Source of the DNA: Martelella sp. HB161492
GTDB lineage: Bacteria; Pseudomonadota; Alphaproteobacteria; Rhizobiales; Rhizobiaceae
DNA length: 64,000 bases
NCBI RefSeq assembly: GCF_013184775.1
Contig: NZ_JAATVV010000013.1
Span: forward strand, 62,001-126,000
Direction of reading: 5' to 3'
Position 1 is the first letter of the stretch. Each line of letters starts with the position of its first letter. Under the pieces are notes generated by a model. That model was not told the DNA's origin. It was given only the letters and a program-made list of their open reading frames with translations, and made no database searches. Below are positions 43,706 through 51,990 of this stretch, in pieces. The translations under genes and the position numbers were made by a program.

Positions 43706-45433
43706 GTGCGGTTTCTGGTTTTCATTCAGCTCATGACAGCGCTGCCTGCGGCGGCTGCACCGGTCAATGGCATTCCTGCAGATGACTGCGCCGTTGTGGT
43801 CGCCTCGCGGCCCAGCCTTGACGCGGTCGTCGACTATGTTCGCGACCATCCGCAATATCTGTATGATGCTGTCTATACTTCGCAAAACGGCTGGTATGCC
43901 ATTTCCTCCGGCCTTCTGCCGCAGCTTCAGGCTACCGAACGGCTGCAGCAGCAAAAGGCTGCGGGTCTGGCGCCCGCCGATGCTTTCTGTTCGAGCGGCG
44001 CGCATCTGACGGGACGGATCTGGTCTGCTGACACCCCAGCGGCGGCACCGGAAGCGGGTGAGGTGTTGATGGCGGCTTTCGACGCGCGGGCGCTTAACCG
44101 CAGCGAGAAGTGCTTTCTGCAGGCCGGGCTCGCGCTCGCCGGGGATTACACGGGGCAACTCGACTGCGCCTGGGGGAGCGGGTCCCAGGCGGCGCTGGAG
44201 CGCTGGTCTGCCCGCAATTTCAGTGCCGAGCCCGCCGCCCTGCATGCGGCCGTGCTGGCCGTGCAGGCTTATGGAATTCTGGATGATGATGGCTGGACTG
44301 CGACCAGCATCGATCAATACGGCGTCTCGCTTCAGTTGCCCAACGCAAAGATCCACGTTGTCAACAATGACGAGGCTGGTGTCACGCTTGAGGATGACGC
44401 CGGCGGTCTGCGGGTCGTCCTGCAGAAGGACAGCCTTTCTGAAAGCATTGCGATGCAGGAGAAGCTGCGCAAGGCAGTTTCCGGCGGCGCAGACACACCG
44501 TACACGCTGCGCCGGGATGACCTGTGGGTCACGTCAGGCAGAGCCGGTGACACCCGGTTTTATCTCCGCAGCGATGTCGACGGTGCTCTGGCGCGAAACT
44601 TTCTGGTTATGTCGCCGGCTGAGGCTGTCCCTGACCGTGCGGCGCTGGTGATCGCGAGCTATCGTGCCGGGCCGCAATCCGATCTCATGCCGCTTGAACC
44701 GGGCGTCCTGCTTGACCTCGTATCGGCAATGAATCGTCTGCTCCCGGATGATGCTGGCGCAGGAGACGTTCCGCAAGACCGCGATGTGACCGGGCAACCG
44801 GCCGGCGCCGGCGGCGATGCGCGCGCCTCGGGCAGCGGCTTCTATGTCGATGCCGCAGGCGATGTGATGACCAATCACCATGTCGTCGGTTCGTGCAACA
44901 GCGTAACGGTCGACGGCAAGGCAGCCGATATTCGCTTTGTCGATGAAGGCTTCGATCTCGCCCTGATCCGGCCGCAGGCCGGATTGCCGACGGGCGCCGA
45001 ACCACTCTCCTTTTCCGATCAGCCGGTCCGGCTCAATGCTGATGTCACGGTTGCAGGCTATCCGTTGCATGGGCTGATCGATACGCTGAATGTGACCCGC
45101 GGCTCGGTCTCTGCCCTCAAGGGGGTTGGCAATGACGCGACACGGCTGCAGATCACTGCGCCTGTCCAGGCCGGAAACTCCGGTGGACCGATCGTCGATC
45201 GCTTTGGAGCTGTTGTCGGTGTTGTGGTGTCCAAGCTTGACGGTTTTTACGTCGCCGATGCCACCGGTGATCTGCCGCAGAATATCAATTTCGGCATACG
45301 CGGCTCGATCGCGCAGATCTTTGCCAGCGCGAATGACGTCAGTCTCACCGTGTCAGCGAATGAGACCCCGATCGCGCCCGAAGACCTTGCCGACCGGCTG
45401 CGCCGGGCCACGGTGCTGATCGAGTGCTTTTGA
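43706..45433 (+). CDS. Secreted trypsin-like serine protease with a large N-terminal domain
   Basis: A protein of about 575 residues. The signal peptide MRFLVFIQLMTALPAAAA depends on the GTG at 43,706, which has AGGGG upstream; a TTG at 43,640 is also open. The C-terminal 200 residues are a DegP/S1C-like protease: H392 in MTNHHVVGS, D417 in FDLALIRP and S492 in QAGNSGGPIVD form the triad. The first 350 residues are unrecognised; they hold several cysteines and a segment ending around CAWGSGSQAALERW that resembles peptidoglycan-binding-like repeats only vaguely. No PDZ domain is visible. It acts outside the cytoplasm; substrate unknown. Confidence 0.8.
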   Translation: MRFLVFIQLMTALPAAAAPVNGIPADDCAVVVASRPSLDAVVDYVRDHPQYLYDAVYTSQNGWYAISSGLLPQLQATERLQQQKAAGLAPADAFCSSGAHLTGRIWSADTPAAAPEAGEVLMAAFDARALNRSEKCFLQAGLALAGDYTGQLDCAWGSGSQAALERWSARNFSAEPAALHAAVLAVQAYGILDDDGWTATSIDQYGVSLQLPNAKIHVVNNDEAGVTLEDDAGGLRVVLQKDSLSESIAMQEKLRKAVSGGADTPYTLRRDDLWVTSGRAGDTRFYLRSDVDGALARNFLVMSPAEAVPDRAALVIASYRAGPQSDLMPLEPGVLLDLVSAMNRLLPDDAGAGDVPQDRDVTGQPAGAGGDARASGSGFYVDAAGDVMTNHHVVGSCNSVTVDGKAADIRFVDEGFDLALIRPQAGLPTGAEPLSFSDQPVRLNADVTVAGYPLHGLIDTLNVTRGSVSALKGVGNDATRLQITAPVQAGNSGGPIVDRFGAVVGVVVSKLDGFYVADATGDLPQNINFGIRGSIAQIFASANDVSLTVSANETPIAPEDLADRLRRATVLIECF

Positions 45434-45452
45434 ACCTCATGCAGCCTTTGTT

Positions 45453-45481
45453 TTGACTGGGGCATGCTGCGGCGGTAAGCT
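45453..45481 (+). promoter_or_regulatory. Candidate promoter upstream of the small helical protein
   Basis: TTGACT (45,453-45,458), a 17-nt spacer and TAAGCT (45,476-45,481) form a plausible sigma-70 promoter about 30 nt ahead of the ATG at 45,515. Confidence 0.45.
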
Positions 45482-45514
45482 CCTCATCTGTCATGTTTTT
45501 TGAAAGGATGTGTC

Positions 45515-45865
45515 ATGCCGCGGCTCACATCGATGAAATCGGATCGCCCCGATGCCGTAGAACGCCAGTTCAACGCCTTTTCCGAGGAGCTCCTGAAGGA
45601 GACGGCGGAAGCACTTGGCCGGCTCGGGCGTGATCTTGAACAGGCGCTTGCGGCGCTGAAGCGGCACGACGAGACGCCCGGCTCCAATCTGGACCGCGAT
45701 GCCCTGGTCCAGAATGCCGCGGACAAGGCCTTTGCGCTGTTCATCCAGCGTGACTATCTCGGGCTGAAGAGTGATCACCACCTGACGGCGACCTATGACA
45801 TTCCAAATGAGGTGATGCTGCGGGTCGGCGTGATCGAGAAGAAGAAAAAGGTCGATGACATTTGA
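45515..45865 (+). CDS. Small conserved hypothetical protein
   Basis: A 116-residue cytoplasmic protein. The first two thirds look helical (FNAFSEELLKETAEALGRLG, then LEQALAALKRHDE). The rest has YLGLKSDHHLTATYDIPNEV and a Lys-rich end. I recognise it only as a conserved small protein of rhizobia without known function. AAAGGA lies upstream, 7 nt before the ATG at 45,515; an in-frame ATG at 45,500 precedes that site. A terminator for the opposite gene lies just beyond. Confidence 0.7.
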   Translation: MPRLTSMKSDRPDAVERQFNAFSEELLKETAEALGRLGRDLEQALAALKRHDETPGSNLDRDALVQNAADKAFALFIQRDYLGLKSDHHLTATYDIPNEVMLRVGVIEKKKKVDDI

Positions 45866-45901
45866 CGCCATCGCGATGTCGCACCGGCGCTGGCAGCGCA
45901 C

Positions 45902-45946
45902 AAAAAAGCCCCCCGGGCATTGACCATTGTGGCGCGCCGGGAGGCT
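45902..45946 (-). terminator. Rho-independent terminator for the DUF465 gene
   Basis: On the minus strand AGCCTCCCGG (45,946-45,937) pairs with CCGGGGGGCT (45,916-45,907), one mismatch, followed by six T residues. It ends the small DUF465 gene. Confidence 0.85.
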
Positions 45947-45971
45947 CTTTCGGACACTTATGCCGAGAGCA

Positions 45972-46148
45972 TCAGTTCGATGCGGTCTGCATCCGTTTCA
46001 TTTCGTCTTTAAGCTGAAGTTTGCGGCGCTTGAGTTCGGAGATTTCCTCGTCGTTGCTGGAAGGGGATGTCATTACGTGACGCAATTTCTTTTCGAGATC
46101 GGCGTGCTTTTCTTCGAGAGAGGCGATGTGAGTCTGAACAGTCATCAT
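45972..46148 (-). CDS. YdcH/DUF465 family small coiled-coil protein
   Basis: A 57-58-residue protein too short for most gene callers. It starts ATGATG with AAGGA upstream. It contains HIASLEEKHADLEKKLRHVM and DEEISELKRRKLQLKDEM, the two helices of DUF465. These proteins form small antiparallel coiled coils; function unknown. It is convergent with the small helical protein and has its own terminator. The 257-bp gap up to purE holds nothing else I can name. Confidence 0.9.
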   Translation of the reverse strand: MMTVQTHIASLEEKHADLEKKLRHVMTSPSSNDEEISELKRRKLQLKDEMKRMQTASN

Positions 46149-46405
46149 TCACGTCCTTCCTTCGTTATTTCCATCCTTATGGATGGTCTCCTTGGTCATC
46201 AATTTGCAATATTAGTCTGACACAAGAAGAGGTCGTTGTCGAAGGCGGAATTATGATTCGGGCGGCAATTTTCGGGCATTTTGCCGCTGGCTTTCCTCAT
46301 TCTTGCTTTGGTGGTATGGCGTCTTCTGGTATCGCAGGATACATAAGCTGTTCGGTACGAACCTATGGTGCCGCTATCATCAAATCTGCCTGAAGACGGA
46401 AGCCG

Positions 46406-46909
46406 ATGACCGAGATTGATACACCGCCCGTTGCCATCATCATGGGGTCCCAGTCGGACTGGGACACGATGAAGAACGCCGCCGATATGCTGGAGATCCT
46501 CGGTATCGGCTATGAGGCCCGCATTGTCTCCGCCCATCGCACGCCTGAAAGACTTTATGCCTTTGCCCGCGGTGCGCGGGCGGAAGGCTTTCAGGTCATT
46601 ATTGCCGGTGCTGGCGGCGCCGCGCATCTGCCGGGCATGGCGGCGGCGCTGACGCCGTTGCCGGTTTTCGGCGTGCCGGTTCAGTCGCGGGCACTGTCAG
46701 GCCAGGACAGCCTGTTGTCGATCGTTCAGATGCCGGCTGGTATCCCGGTCGGAACGCTGGCCATTGGCCGTGCCGGCGCCGTGAATGCGGCGCTGCTGGC
46801 TGCTGCCGTGCTGGCGCTTGCTGACCCGGAGATTGCGCTCAGGCTTGACGAATACAGGGCCCGCCAGAGCGAGGCGGTCGCCGAATATCCCATCGATGAG
46901 GACGAATAG
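46406..46909 (+). CDS. purE: 5-(carboxyamino)imidazole ribonucleotide mutase
   Basis: A 167-residue enzyme of purine synthesis that converts N5-CAIR, made by PurK, to CAIR. Active-site motifs are [35 protein letters not shown] and [20 protein letters not shown]. It is 3 bp upstream of purK and the two form an operon. Confidence 0.97.
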   Translation: MTEIDTPPVAIIMGSQSDWDTMKNAADMLEILGIGYEARIVSAHRTPERLYAFARGARAEGFQVIIAGAGGAAHLPGMAAALTPLPVFGVPVQSRALSGQDSLLSIVQMPAGIPVGTLAIGRAGAVNAALLAAAVLALADPEIALRLDEYRARQSEAVAEYPIDEDE

Positions 46910-46912
46910 AAC

Positions 46913-47977
46913 ATGAGAACCATTGGCATCGTCGGCGGCGGACAGCTTGGCCGCATGCTGGCCATGGCTGCTGCCCGCCTGTCGATCCGCACTGTCATTC
47001 TGGAGCCTGACCCGGACTGCCCGGCGGCCCAGGTCGCCAATCAGCATATTGTTGCTGCCTATGACGATGAGGCGGGACTCGCGGCGATGGCGGATGCATG
47101 CGACATCATCACCTATGAATTCGAGAATGTGCCGGAACGTACGGCAACCCGGCTCGCTGCCCGCCGTCCGGTCTATCCGCCGGCGCGGGCGCTGTCGGTC
47201 TCGCAGGACCGGCTGACAGAGAAGCGCTTTCTCAATGAATGCGGCATCACAACGGCCGGCTTTGTCGCCGTTGACACGCTGGATGACCTCACCGCCGCGC
47301 TCAAGACCCACGGCGGGCGGGGCGTGCTGAAAACCCGCCGCTTCGGTTATGACGGCAAGGGCCAGTGGGTTTTTGACGGCGAGAATAATGACCCCGAAGG
47401 CGCCTTTGCCGCGCTGAACGGTCAGCCTGCGATTTTCGAGCAGTGGATTGCCTTCGAGCGCGAGGTCTCGGTGATCGCCGCACGCGGTGCCGACGGCTCG
47501 GTTGTCTGTTTCGATGTGGCGGAGAATGTCCACCGTGAGGGCATCCTGAGAACCTCGACCGTGCCGGCGGCGATTGCGCCTGCCGTGGCTGAGGATGCCG
47601 TGCTGGCGGCTGAGCGCCTGCTCGGTGCGCTCGGCTATGTCGGTGTGGCCGGTATCGAATTCTTCGTCACGCCCGACCAGCAGCTGATTGCCAATGAATT
47701 TGCCCCGCGCGTGCATAATTCAGGTCACTGGACCGAGGCGGCCTGCGTCATTTCGCAGTTTGATCAGCATATCCGTGCCGTATGCGGTCTGCCGCTGATC
47801 GATCCGATGCGTCACAGTGACTGCGTCATGTATAATCTGATCGGCGACGACATGCTGGATATTGCCCGCTGGATGAACACTGCAGGTGCCTATGTCCACC
47901 TCTATGGCAAGGCAGAAAGGCGTCCGGGACGAAAAATGGGCCATGTTACTGTGCTGCAGCCGCCTCTCGGCGGTTGA
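46913..47977 (+). CDS. purK: 5-(carboxyamino)imidazole ribonucleotide synthase
   Basis: A 354-residue ATP-grasp enzyme that carboxylates aminoimidazole ribonucleotide with bicarbonate. The N-terminus RTIGIVGGGQLGRMLAMAAA, the ATP-grasp segment GVLKTRRFGYDGKGQWVF and EFFVTPDQQLIANEFAPRVH followed by NSGHWT are intact. It is 3 bp after purE and ends at a clear terminator. Confidence 0.97.
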   Translation: MRTIGIVGGGQLGRMLAMAAARLSIRTVILEPDPDCPAAQVANQHIVAAYDDEAGLAAMADACDIITYEFENVPERTATRLAARRPVYPPARALSVSQDRLTEKRFLNECGITTAGFVAVDTLDDLTAALKTHGGRGVLKTRRFGYDGKGQWVFDGENNDPEGAFAALNGQPAIFEQWIAFEREVSVIAARGADGSVVCFDVAENVHREGILRTSTVPAAIAPAVAEDAVLAAERLLGALGYVGVAGIEFFVTPDQQLIANEFAPRVHNSGHWTEAACVISQFDQHIRAVCGLPLIDPMRHSDCVMYNLIGDDMLDIARWMNTAGAYVHLYGKAERRPGRKMGHVTVLQPPLGG

Positions 47978-48015
47978 CTTGGGCGGAGTCTTTCGCTATT
48001 CACACCCCCACGAGC

Positions 48016-48040
48016 AAGCGCGCCGATCTGGCGCGCTTTT
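48016..48040 (+). terminator. Rho-independent terminator after purEK
   Basis: AAGCGCGCC (48,016-48,024) pairs with GGCGCGCTT (48,030-48,038) around a 5-nt loop, followed by T residues. Confidence 0.9.
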
Positions 48041-48100
48041 GATATGAAACGGACCGCCTTGTGAGAAGTCGAGCGCGGTTAATTTACGCGGATCGAAAAA

Positions 48101-48226
48101 ATGAAGATCAAGAATTCGCTCAAAGCGCTGAAGGCCCGCCATCGCGAAAACCGTCTGGTTCGCCGCAAGGGTCGTGTTTACATCATCAACAAGCAGAACC
48201 CGCGCTTCAAGGCTCGTCAGGGCTGA
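48101..48226 (+). CDS. rpmJ: 50S ribosomal protein L36 (bL36, alternate form)
   Basis: A 41-residue ribosomal protein that is below usual gene-caller limits. It begins [14 protein letters not shown] and continues with [20 protein letters not shown]. It belongs to the alphaproteobacterial L36 type, which lacks the zinc-binding cysteines of the classical form. It sits alone between purK and a TPR gene. A strong hairpin terminator follows. Confidence 0.96.
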   Translation: MKIKNSLKALKARHRENRLVRRKGRVYIINKQNPRFKARQG

Positions 48227-48260
48227 TTGTCCGGTTCCAGCATTTGCTTTGATTTTTCGC

Positions 48261-48293
48261 CATGACGGGATATGATTCCCGTCATGCGTTTTT
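48261..48293 (+). terminator. rpmJ terminator overlapping the TPR gene start
   Basis: CATGACGGG (48,261-48,269) and CCCGTCATG (48,278-48,286) form a perfect 9-bp stem with an 8-nt loop, followed by five T residues at 48,289-48,293. Both candidate ATGs of the next gene (48,272 and 48,284) fall inside the structure. Confidence 0.85.
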
Positions 48294-48880
48294 CTGTGCT
48301 CCCCGTTCTGGCATTCATTCTGCTCTCCGGCACGGCAAGTTTTGCCGAGGAGATGGCGTCTGTTGCTGACCAGCAAGCGCCGCTTTCGAATGAAAGCGAG
48401 GCTGCATCGCTTGATCTTCTGTTTTCCTCGCTGAAAAAGACCCGTGATGCCGATGAAGCGGCAACGATCGCCGCGCGGATTGACGAGGATCTCGATTACT
48501 CGGACAGCGCTACGGTCCGGCTGCTGATCGCCTGGTCCGACGATGCCAGAAATCAGCAACATCCGGCGGCGGCGCTTGATTTCCTGAGCGAAGCGATCGC
48601 ACTCGATCCGGGCGATCCGGCAGGGCACCGCAAACGGGCGCAGCTGCATTACGCCGATCACAATTACCACAAGAGCATGGATGATCTGCAGGCGGTGCTG
48701 GCGCTTGAACCGCGCGATATCGGCTCGCTGGCGCTGATGGCGACGATCCTTGAGCAATCCGGGCGTATGGAACAGGCGCTTGCCGTCTGGCGGCATTACC
48801 TCGAGATCTATCCGGCCGACCGCAAGGTCGCGGCCCATATTGATGCCGAAGACGAGAAGCTCGCCGGAAAGCGGATCTGA
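48284..48880 (+). CDS. Exported TPR-repeat protein
   Basis: A protein of about 198 residues with a signal peptide (MRFSVLPVLAFILLSGTASF, cleavage after FAEE or nearby). The mature part contains TPR-like helical repeats, for example AALDFLSEAIALDPGDPAGH, KSMDDLQAVLALEPRDIGSL and QALAVWRHYLEIYPADRKVA. Such repeats bind other proteins, here probably in the periplasm. The partner is unknown. The start may be 48,272 or 48,284; both lie in the rpmJ terminator. A bidirectional terminator follows. Confidence 0.85.
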   Translation: MRFSVLPVLAFILLSGTASFAEEMASVADQQAPLSNESEAASLDLLFSSLKKTRDADEAATIAARIDEDLDYSDSATVRLLIAWSDDARNQQHPAAALDFLSEAIALDPGDPAGHRKRAQLHYADHNYHKSMDDLQAVLALEPRDIGSLALMATILEQSGRMEQALAVWRHYLEIYPADRKVAAHIDAEDEKLAGKRI

Positions 48881-48900
48881 GTCGTCTTGGAGCGAATAGC

Positions 48901-48933
48901 AAAAAGCCGGAACGGTTTCCCGTTCCGGCTTTT
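48901..48933. terminator. Bidirectional terminator between the TPR gene and the cyd operon
   Basis: GCCGGAACGG (48,906-48,915) pairs with CCGTTCCGGC (48,920-48,929) around a 4-nt loop. Five A residues on the left and four T residues on the right let it act on both strands, ending the TPR transcript and the cyd operon. Confidence 0.93.
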
Positions 48934-48963
48934 CCTTGTCCGCAATGAACTGGATGGGGCAGA

Positions 48964-49074
48964 TCAGCCCTTCTTTTCCTTCGCGGCGTCATCCATCATT
49001 TCGTACCACATGGCGTTCAGCACGGCGAACAGTGCTGCCAGCGGAAGGCCGAGGACCCAGGCGAAATACCACAT
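48964..49074 (-). CDS. cydX: Cytochrome bd oxidase small subunit CydX
   Basis: A 36-residue single-span membrane protein, last gene of the cyd operon. It begins MWYFAWVLGLPLAALFAVLN and ends in a short charged tail (DDAAKEKKG). CydX stabilises the haems of the CydAB oxidase. The start pattern MWYFAW is typical. It lies 60 bp after cydB on the same strand and is easily missed because of size. Confidence 0.95.
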   Translation of the reverse strand: MWYFAWVLGLPLAALFAVLNAMWYEMMDDAAKEKKG

Positions 49075-49134
49075 AGTCAAGTCTCCTTGTTCGTTGGAGG
49101 AGGAGGGGCCGCGCGGGCGGCCCGCATCCGTCGA

Positions 49135-50289
49135 TCAGTAGGCGTGGCCGCCTTCCTTGGTGATGTCCTTGGGCGTCACCTTGCCCCACATGATGTGGTA
49201 GACCCAGCTCGTATAGGCGATGATGATCGGAACGAAGATCACCGAGCAGACCAGCATGATGAAGAGGGTCAGGTGGCTGGAGGACGAATCCCATACCGTC
49301 AGGCTGCTGGTCGGATGTTCCGACGAGGGCAGGATGAAGGGGAACATGGCGACACCGGGCGTTGCGACAATGCCGAAGACCGAAATCGACGAGGACAGCA
49401 TGCCGAAGATTTCCTTCTTCGACTTGAAGCCGATGATTGCACCCAGCGCACCGAGGAAGCCGAGCACGGGGGCCAGGATCATCCAGGGATATTTGCCGTA
49501 ATTGGTGAACCAGGCACCCTTTTGCCGGACAACTTCGCTCATCAACGGGTTGGACGGGCCAGCGGGATCGACAGCGGCGGTGAAGGCATAGCCGTCAATG
49601 CCGTAATAGAGCCAGACACCGGCAAGGGCGAACAGAACGATCAGCACGATGCCGGCAATGGCGCCGTAGCCGCGTGCGCGTTCTGCAACGGCTCCATCGG
49701 ACTTCAGGGTCAGCCAGGAGGCGCCGTGCATGACGAGCATGGCGACACAGACGAGACCGGTCAGAAGCGCGAAGGGGTTCAGAAGGCCGAAGAATGAGCC
49801 GTCATAGAAGACCCTGAGCGAATCGTCGAAGCGGAAGGGCACGCCCTGCAGGGTGTTGCCGAGGGCAACGCCGATGATCAGCGTCGGCACGAAACCGCCG
49901 ATGAACAGCAGCCAGTCCCAGGTGTTGCGCCAGGCGGCGCTTTCGCGCTTCGAGCGATATTTGAAACCGACCGGGCGCAGGATGAGCGCGAACAGGATCG
50001 CGAACATGGCCAGATAGAAGCCGGAGAAGGAGACGGCGTAGATCAGCGGCCATGCGGCGAAGATGGCACCACCACCAAGAATAAGCCAGACCTGATTGCC
50101 TTCCCAGACCGGTCCGATGGTGTTGATGACAATGCGTCTTTCAACGTCATTGCGGCCGACGAAAGGCAGCAGCGTCGCTGTGCCAAGATCGAAGCCATCC
50201 ATGATCGCATAGCCGATCAGCAGAACGCCGAGCAGCAGCCACCAGATGATGCGGAGGACTTCGTAGGAGATAAGATCGTGCAATACCAT
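49135..50289 (-). CDS. cydB: Cytochrome bd ubiquinol oxidase subunit II
   Basis: A 384-residue inner-membrane protein with about eight segments. It starts with VLRIIWWLLLGVLLIGYAIM followed by DGFDLGTATLLPFVGRNDVE, the characteristic CydB signature, and has VWEGNQVWLILGGGAIFAAW. With CydA it oxidises quinol and reduces oxygen with high affinity, without pumping protons. Six bp separate it from cydA. Confidence 0.97.
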   Translation of the reverse strand: MVLHDLISYEVLRIIWWLLLGVLLIGYAIMDGFDLGTATLLPFVGRNDVERRIVINTIGPVWEGNQVWLILGGGAIFAAWPLIYAVSFSGFYLAMFAILFALILRPVGFKYRSKRESAAWRNTWDWLLFIGGFVPTLIIGVALGNTLQGVPFRFDDSLRVFYDGSFFGLLNPFALLTGLVCVAMLVMHGASWLTLKSDGAVAERARGYGAIAGIVLIVLFALAGVWLYYGIDGYAFTAAVDPAGPSNPLMSEVVRQKGAWFTNYGKYPWMILAPVLGFLGALGAIIGFKSKKEIFGMLSSSISVFGIVATPGVAMFPFILPSSEHPTSSLTVWDSSSSHLTLFIMLVCSVIFVPIIIAYTSWVYHIMWGKVTPKDITKEGGHAY

Positions 50290-50295
50290 GGTTTT

Positions 50296-51888
50296 TTACT
50301 CCGCAGGTGCTGCGTTGCTCTTGATCTGGCCGATGCCGAGCATCGGCATTTCCGGGCCGTGATCGGGCTGCGGACCTTTACGGATGCCCGCGAGCATCAG
50401 GCCCATTTCGACGATGAAGAGGATTGTATAGATGGCGGCAAAGCCAATGATGGTGAGAAGCACCGTCGAAGCGCCAAGGCTGGAGACAGCGGCGGCGGTC
50501 GGAAGAACGCCTTCGATGATCCAGGGTTGACGTCCGAATTCCGCAACGATCCAGCCGCATTCAATGGCAATCCACGGCAGCGGAATGATCAGCACAGCCA
50601 GCTTCAGCAGCCAGGGGTAGCTATCCAGACGGCGGCGAGCCGACAGATAGAAGAAGACCAGCATGACGGCGATGAAGCCGAAGCCGCATGCAACCATGAT
50701 GCGGAATGTCCAGAACAGCGTCGGCACATTCGGAACCAGGCTGTTGGCTGCCATGGTGATCTGGGCGGGTGTCGCATCGCGCGGATCGTCAACCCAGCGC
50801 TTCAGCAGATAGGCATAGCCGAGGTCGTTGCCGTATTTCTCGAGCGTGGCCTGATCGGTCGGATCTGCCGTACCGCTTGCCATGCCCGCGCGGACCTTGA
50901 CCAGAGCATCATAGGCCAGAATGCCGTTTTCAACCTGGGTCTTGCCCTGTTCGACAAGCTGGTTGATACCCTCAATCGGCGTATCAAGCGAACGGGTCCC
51001 GATCAGTCCCATGACCCACGGAATGCGCACGGCAAAGTGAGTTTCACGATCCTTCATGTCGGGCACGCCGAACAAGGTAAAGGATGCCGGGGCGGGTTCG
51101 GTGTTCCACATCGATTCGATTGCAGCCAGCTTCATCTTCTGATGTTCGGTGGTGAGATAACCACTTTCGTCACCAAGAACGACGACCGACAGCGCCGCAG
51201 CCAGACCGAAGGAACAGGCAACCGTCATAGACCGCTTGGCCAGTTCGACGTTGCGCCCCTTGAGAATATACCAGGCCGAAACGCCAAGAACGAAGACCGA
51301 GGCACAGACATAGCCGGCCGAAACGGTGTGGACGAACTTGGCCTGAGCGACGGGATTGGTCAGAACCTGGAAGAAGTTCGTGACCTCCATGCGCATCGTC
51401 GCCGGGTTGAATGCGGAGCCGACCGGGTTCTGCATCCAGCCATTGGCGATCAGGATCCACAATGCCGACAGGTTGGAGCCGATGGCCACGCACCAGGCGG
51501 TGATCAAATGGGCAACCTTGGACATTCGGTCCCAGCCAAAGAAGAACAGGCCGACAAAGGTCGCTTCCAGGAAGAAGGCCATCAAGCCTTCAATCGCCAG
51601 CGGCGCACCGAAAATGTCACCGACATAGTGGCTGTAATAGCTCCAGTTCATGCCGAACTGGAATTCCATCACAATACCGGTCGACACGCCCAGCACAAAA
51701 TTGATGCCAAACAGCGTCCCCCAGAATTTGGTCATCTGCCGCCAGATGGGGCGGCCCGACATGACGTAGACCGTTTCCATGATCGCCACGATCATGGAAA
51801 GGCCCAGCGTCAACGGCACAAACAAAAAGTGGTATAGTGCCGTCATAGCGAATTGAAGGCGCGATAGCGCCACGATATCCAGTTCCAT
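50296..51888 (-). CDS. cydA: Cytochrome bd ubiquinol oxidase subunit I
   Basis: A 530-residue haem-bearing subunit. The N-terminal LSRLQFAMTALYHFLFVPLT carries the conserved His (H20) for haem b595. Quinol-site and haem features include the region after EFQFGMNWSYYSHYVGDIFG and EFGRQPWIIEGVLPT. Length fits the short Q-loop group. Together with CydB and CydX it forms the oxidase. It is preceded by cydC with an 89-bp gap that contains a perfect palindrome. Confidence 0.97.
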   Translation of the reverse strand: MELDIVALSRLQFAMTALYHFLFVPLTLGLSMIVAIMETVYVMSGRPIWRQMTKFWGTLFGINFVLGVSTGIVMEFQFGMNWSYYSHYVGDIFGAPLAIEGLMAFFLEATFVGLFFFGWDRMSKVAHLITAWCVAIGSNLSALWILIANGWMQNPVGSAFNPATMRMEVTNFFQVLTNPVAQAKFVHTVSAGYVCASVFVLGVSAWYILKGRNVELAKRSMTVACSFGLAAALSVVVLGDESGYLTTEHQKMKLAAIESMWNTEPAPASFTLFGVPDMKDRETHFAVRIPWVMGLIGTRSLDTPIEGINQLVEQGKTQVENGILAYDALVKVRAGMASGTADPTDQATLEKYGNDLGYAYLLKRWVDDPRDATPAQITMAANSLVPNVPTLFWTFRIMVACGFGFIAVMLVFFYLSARRRLDSYPWLLKLAVLIIPLPWIAIECGWIVAEFGRQPWIIEGVLPTAAAVSSLGASTVLLTIIGFAAIYTILFIVEMGLMLAGIRKGPQPDHGPEMPMLGIGQIKSNAAPAE

Positions 51889-51968
51889 TGCGTCTCTCCC
51901 GCTTTCAAACCGGGTCTGGTTTTTCAGGCTTCGCCCCCTCGAGCGGAGCCGGAGCTTATGTGATCGAA

Positions 51969-51990
51969 GAGACCGGACTAGTCCGGTCTC
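51969..51990. other. Perfect palindrome across the cydC stop codon
   Basis: GAGACCGGACT (51,969-51,979) is followed by its exact complement AGTCCGGTCTC (51,980-51,990). The TAG stop of cydC (51,978-51,980 on the minus strand) is at the centre. In RNA it makes a stem of about 9-10 bp without a T tract. It may be a processing or stability element separating cydDC from cydABX. Confidence 0.6.

Noticed and set aside
50278-51837. Open frame of 519 codons on the plus strand
   Set aside because: It is antisense to cydA, which is certain from its motifs.
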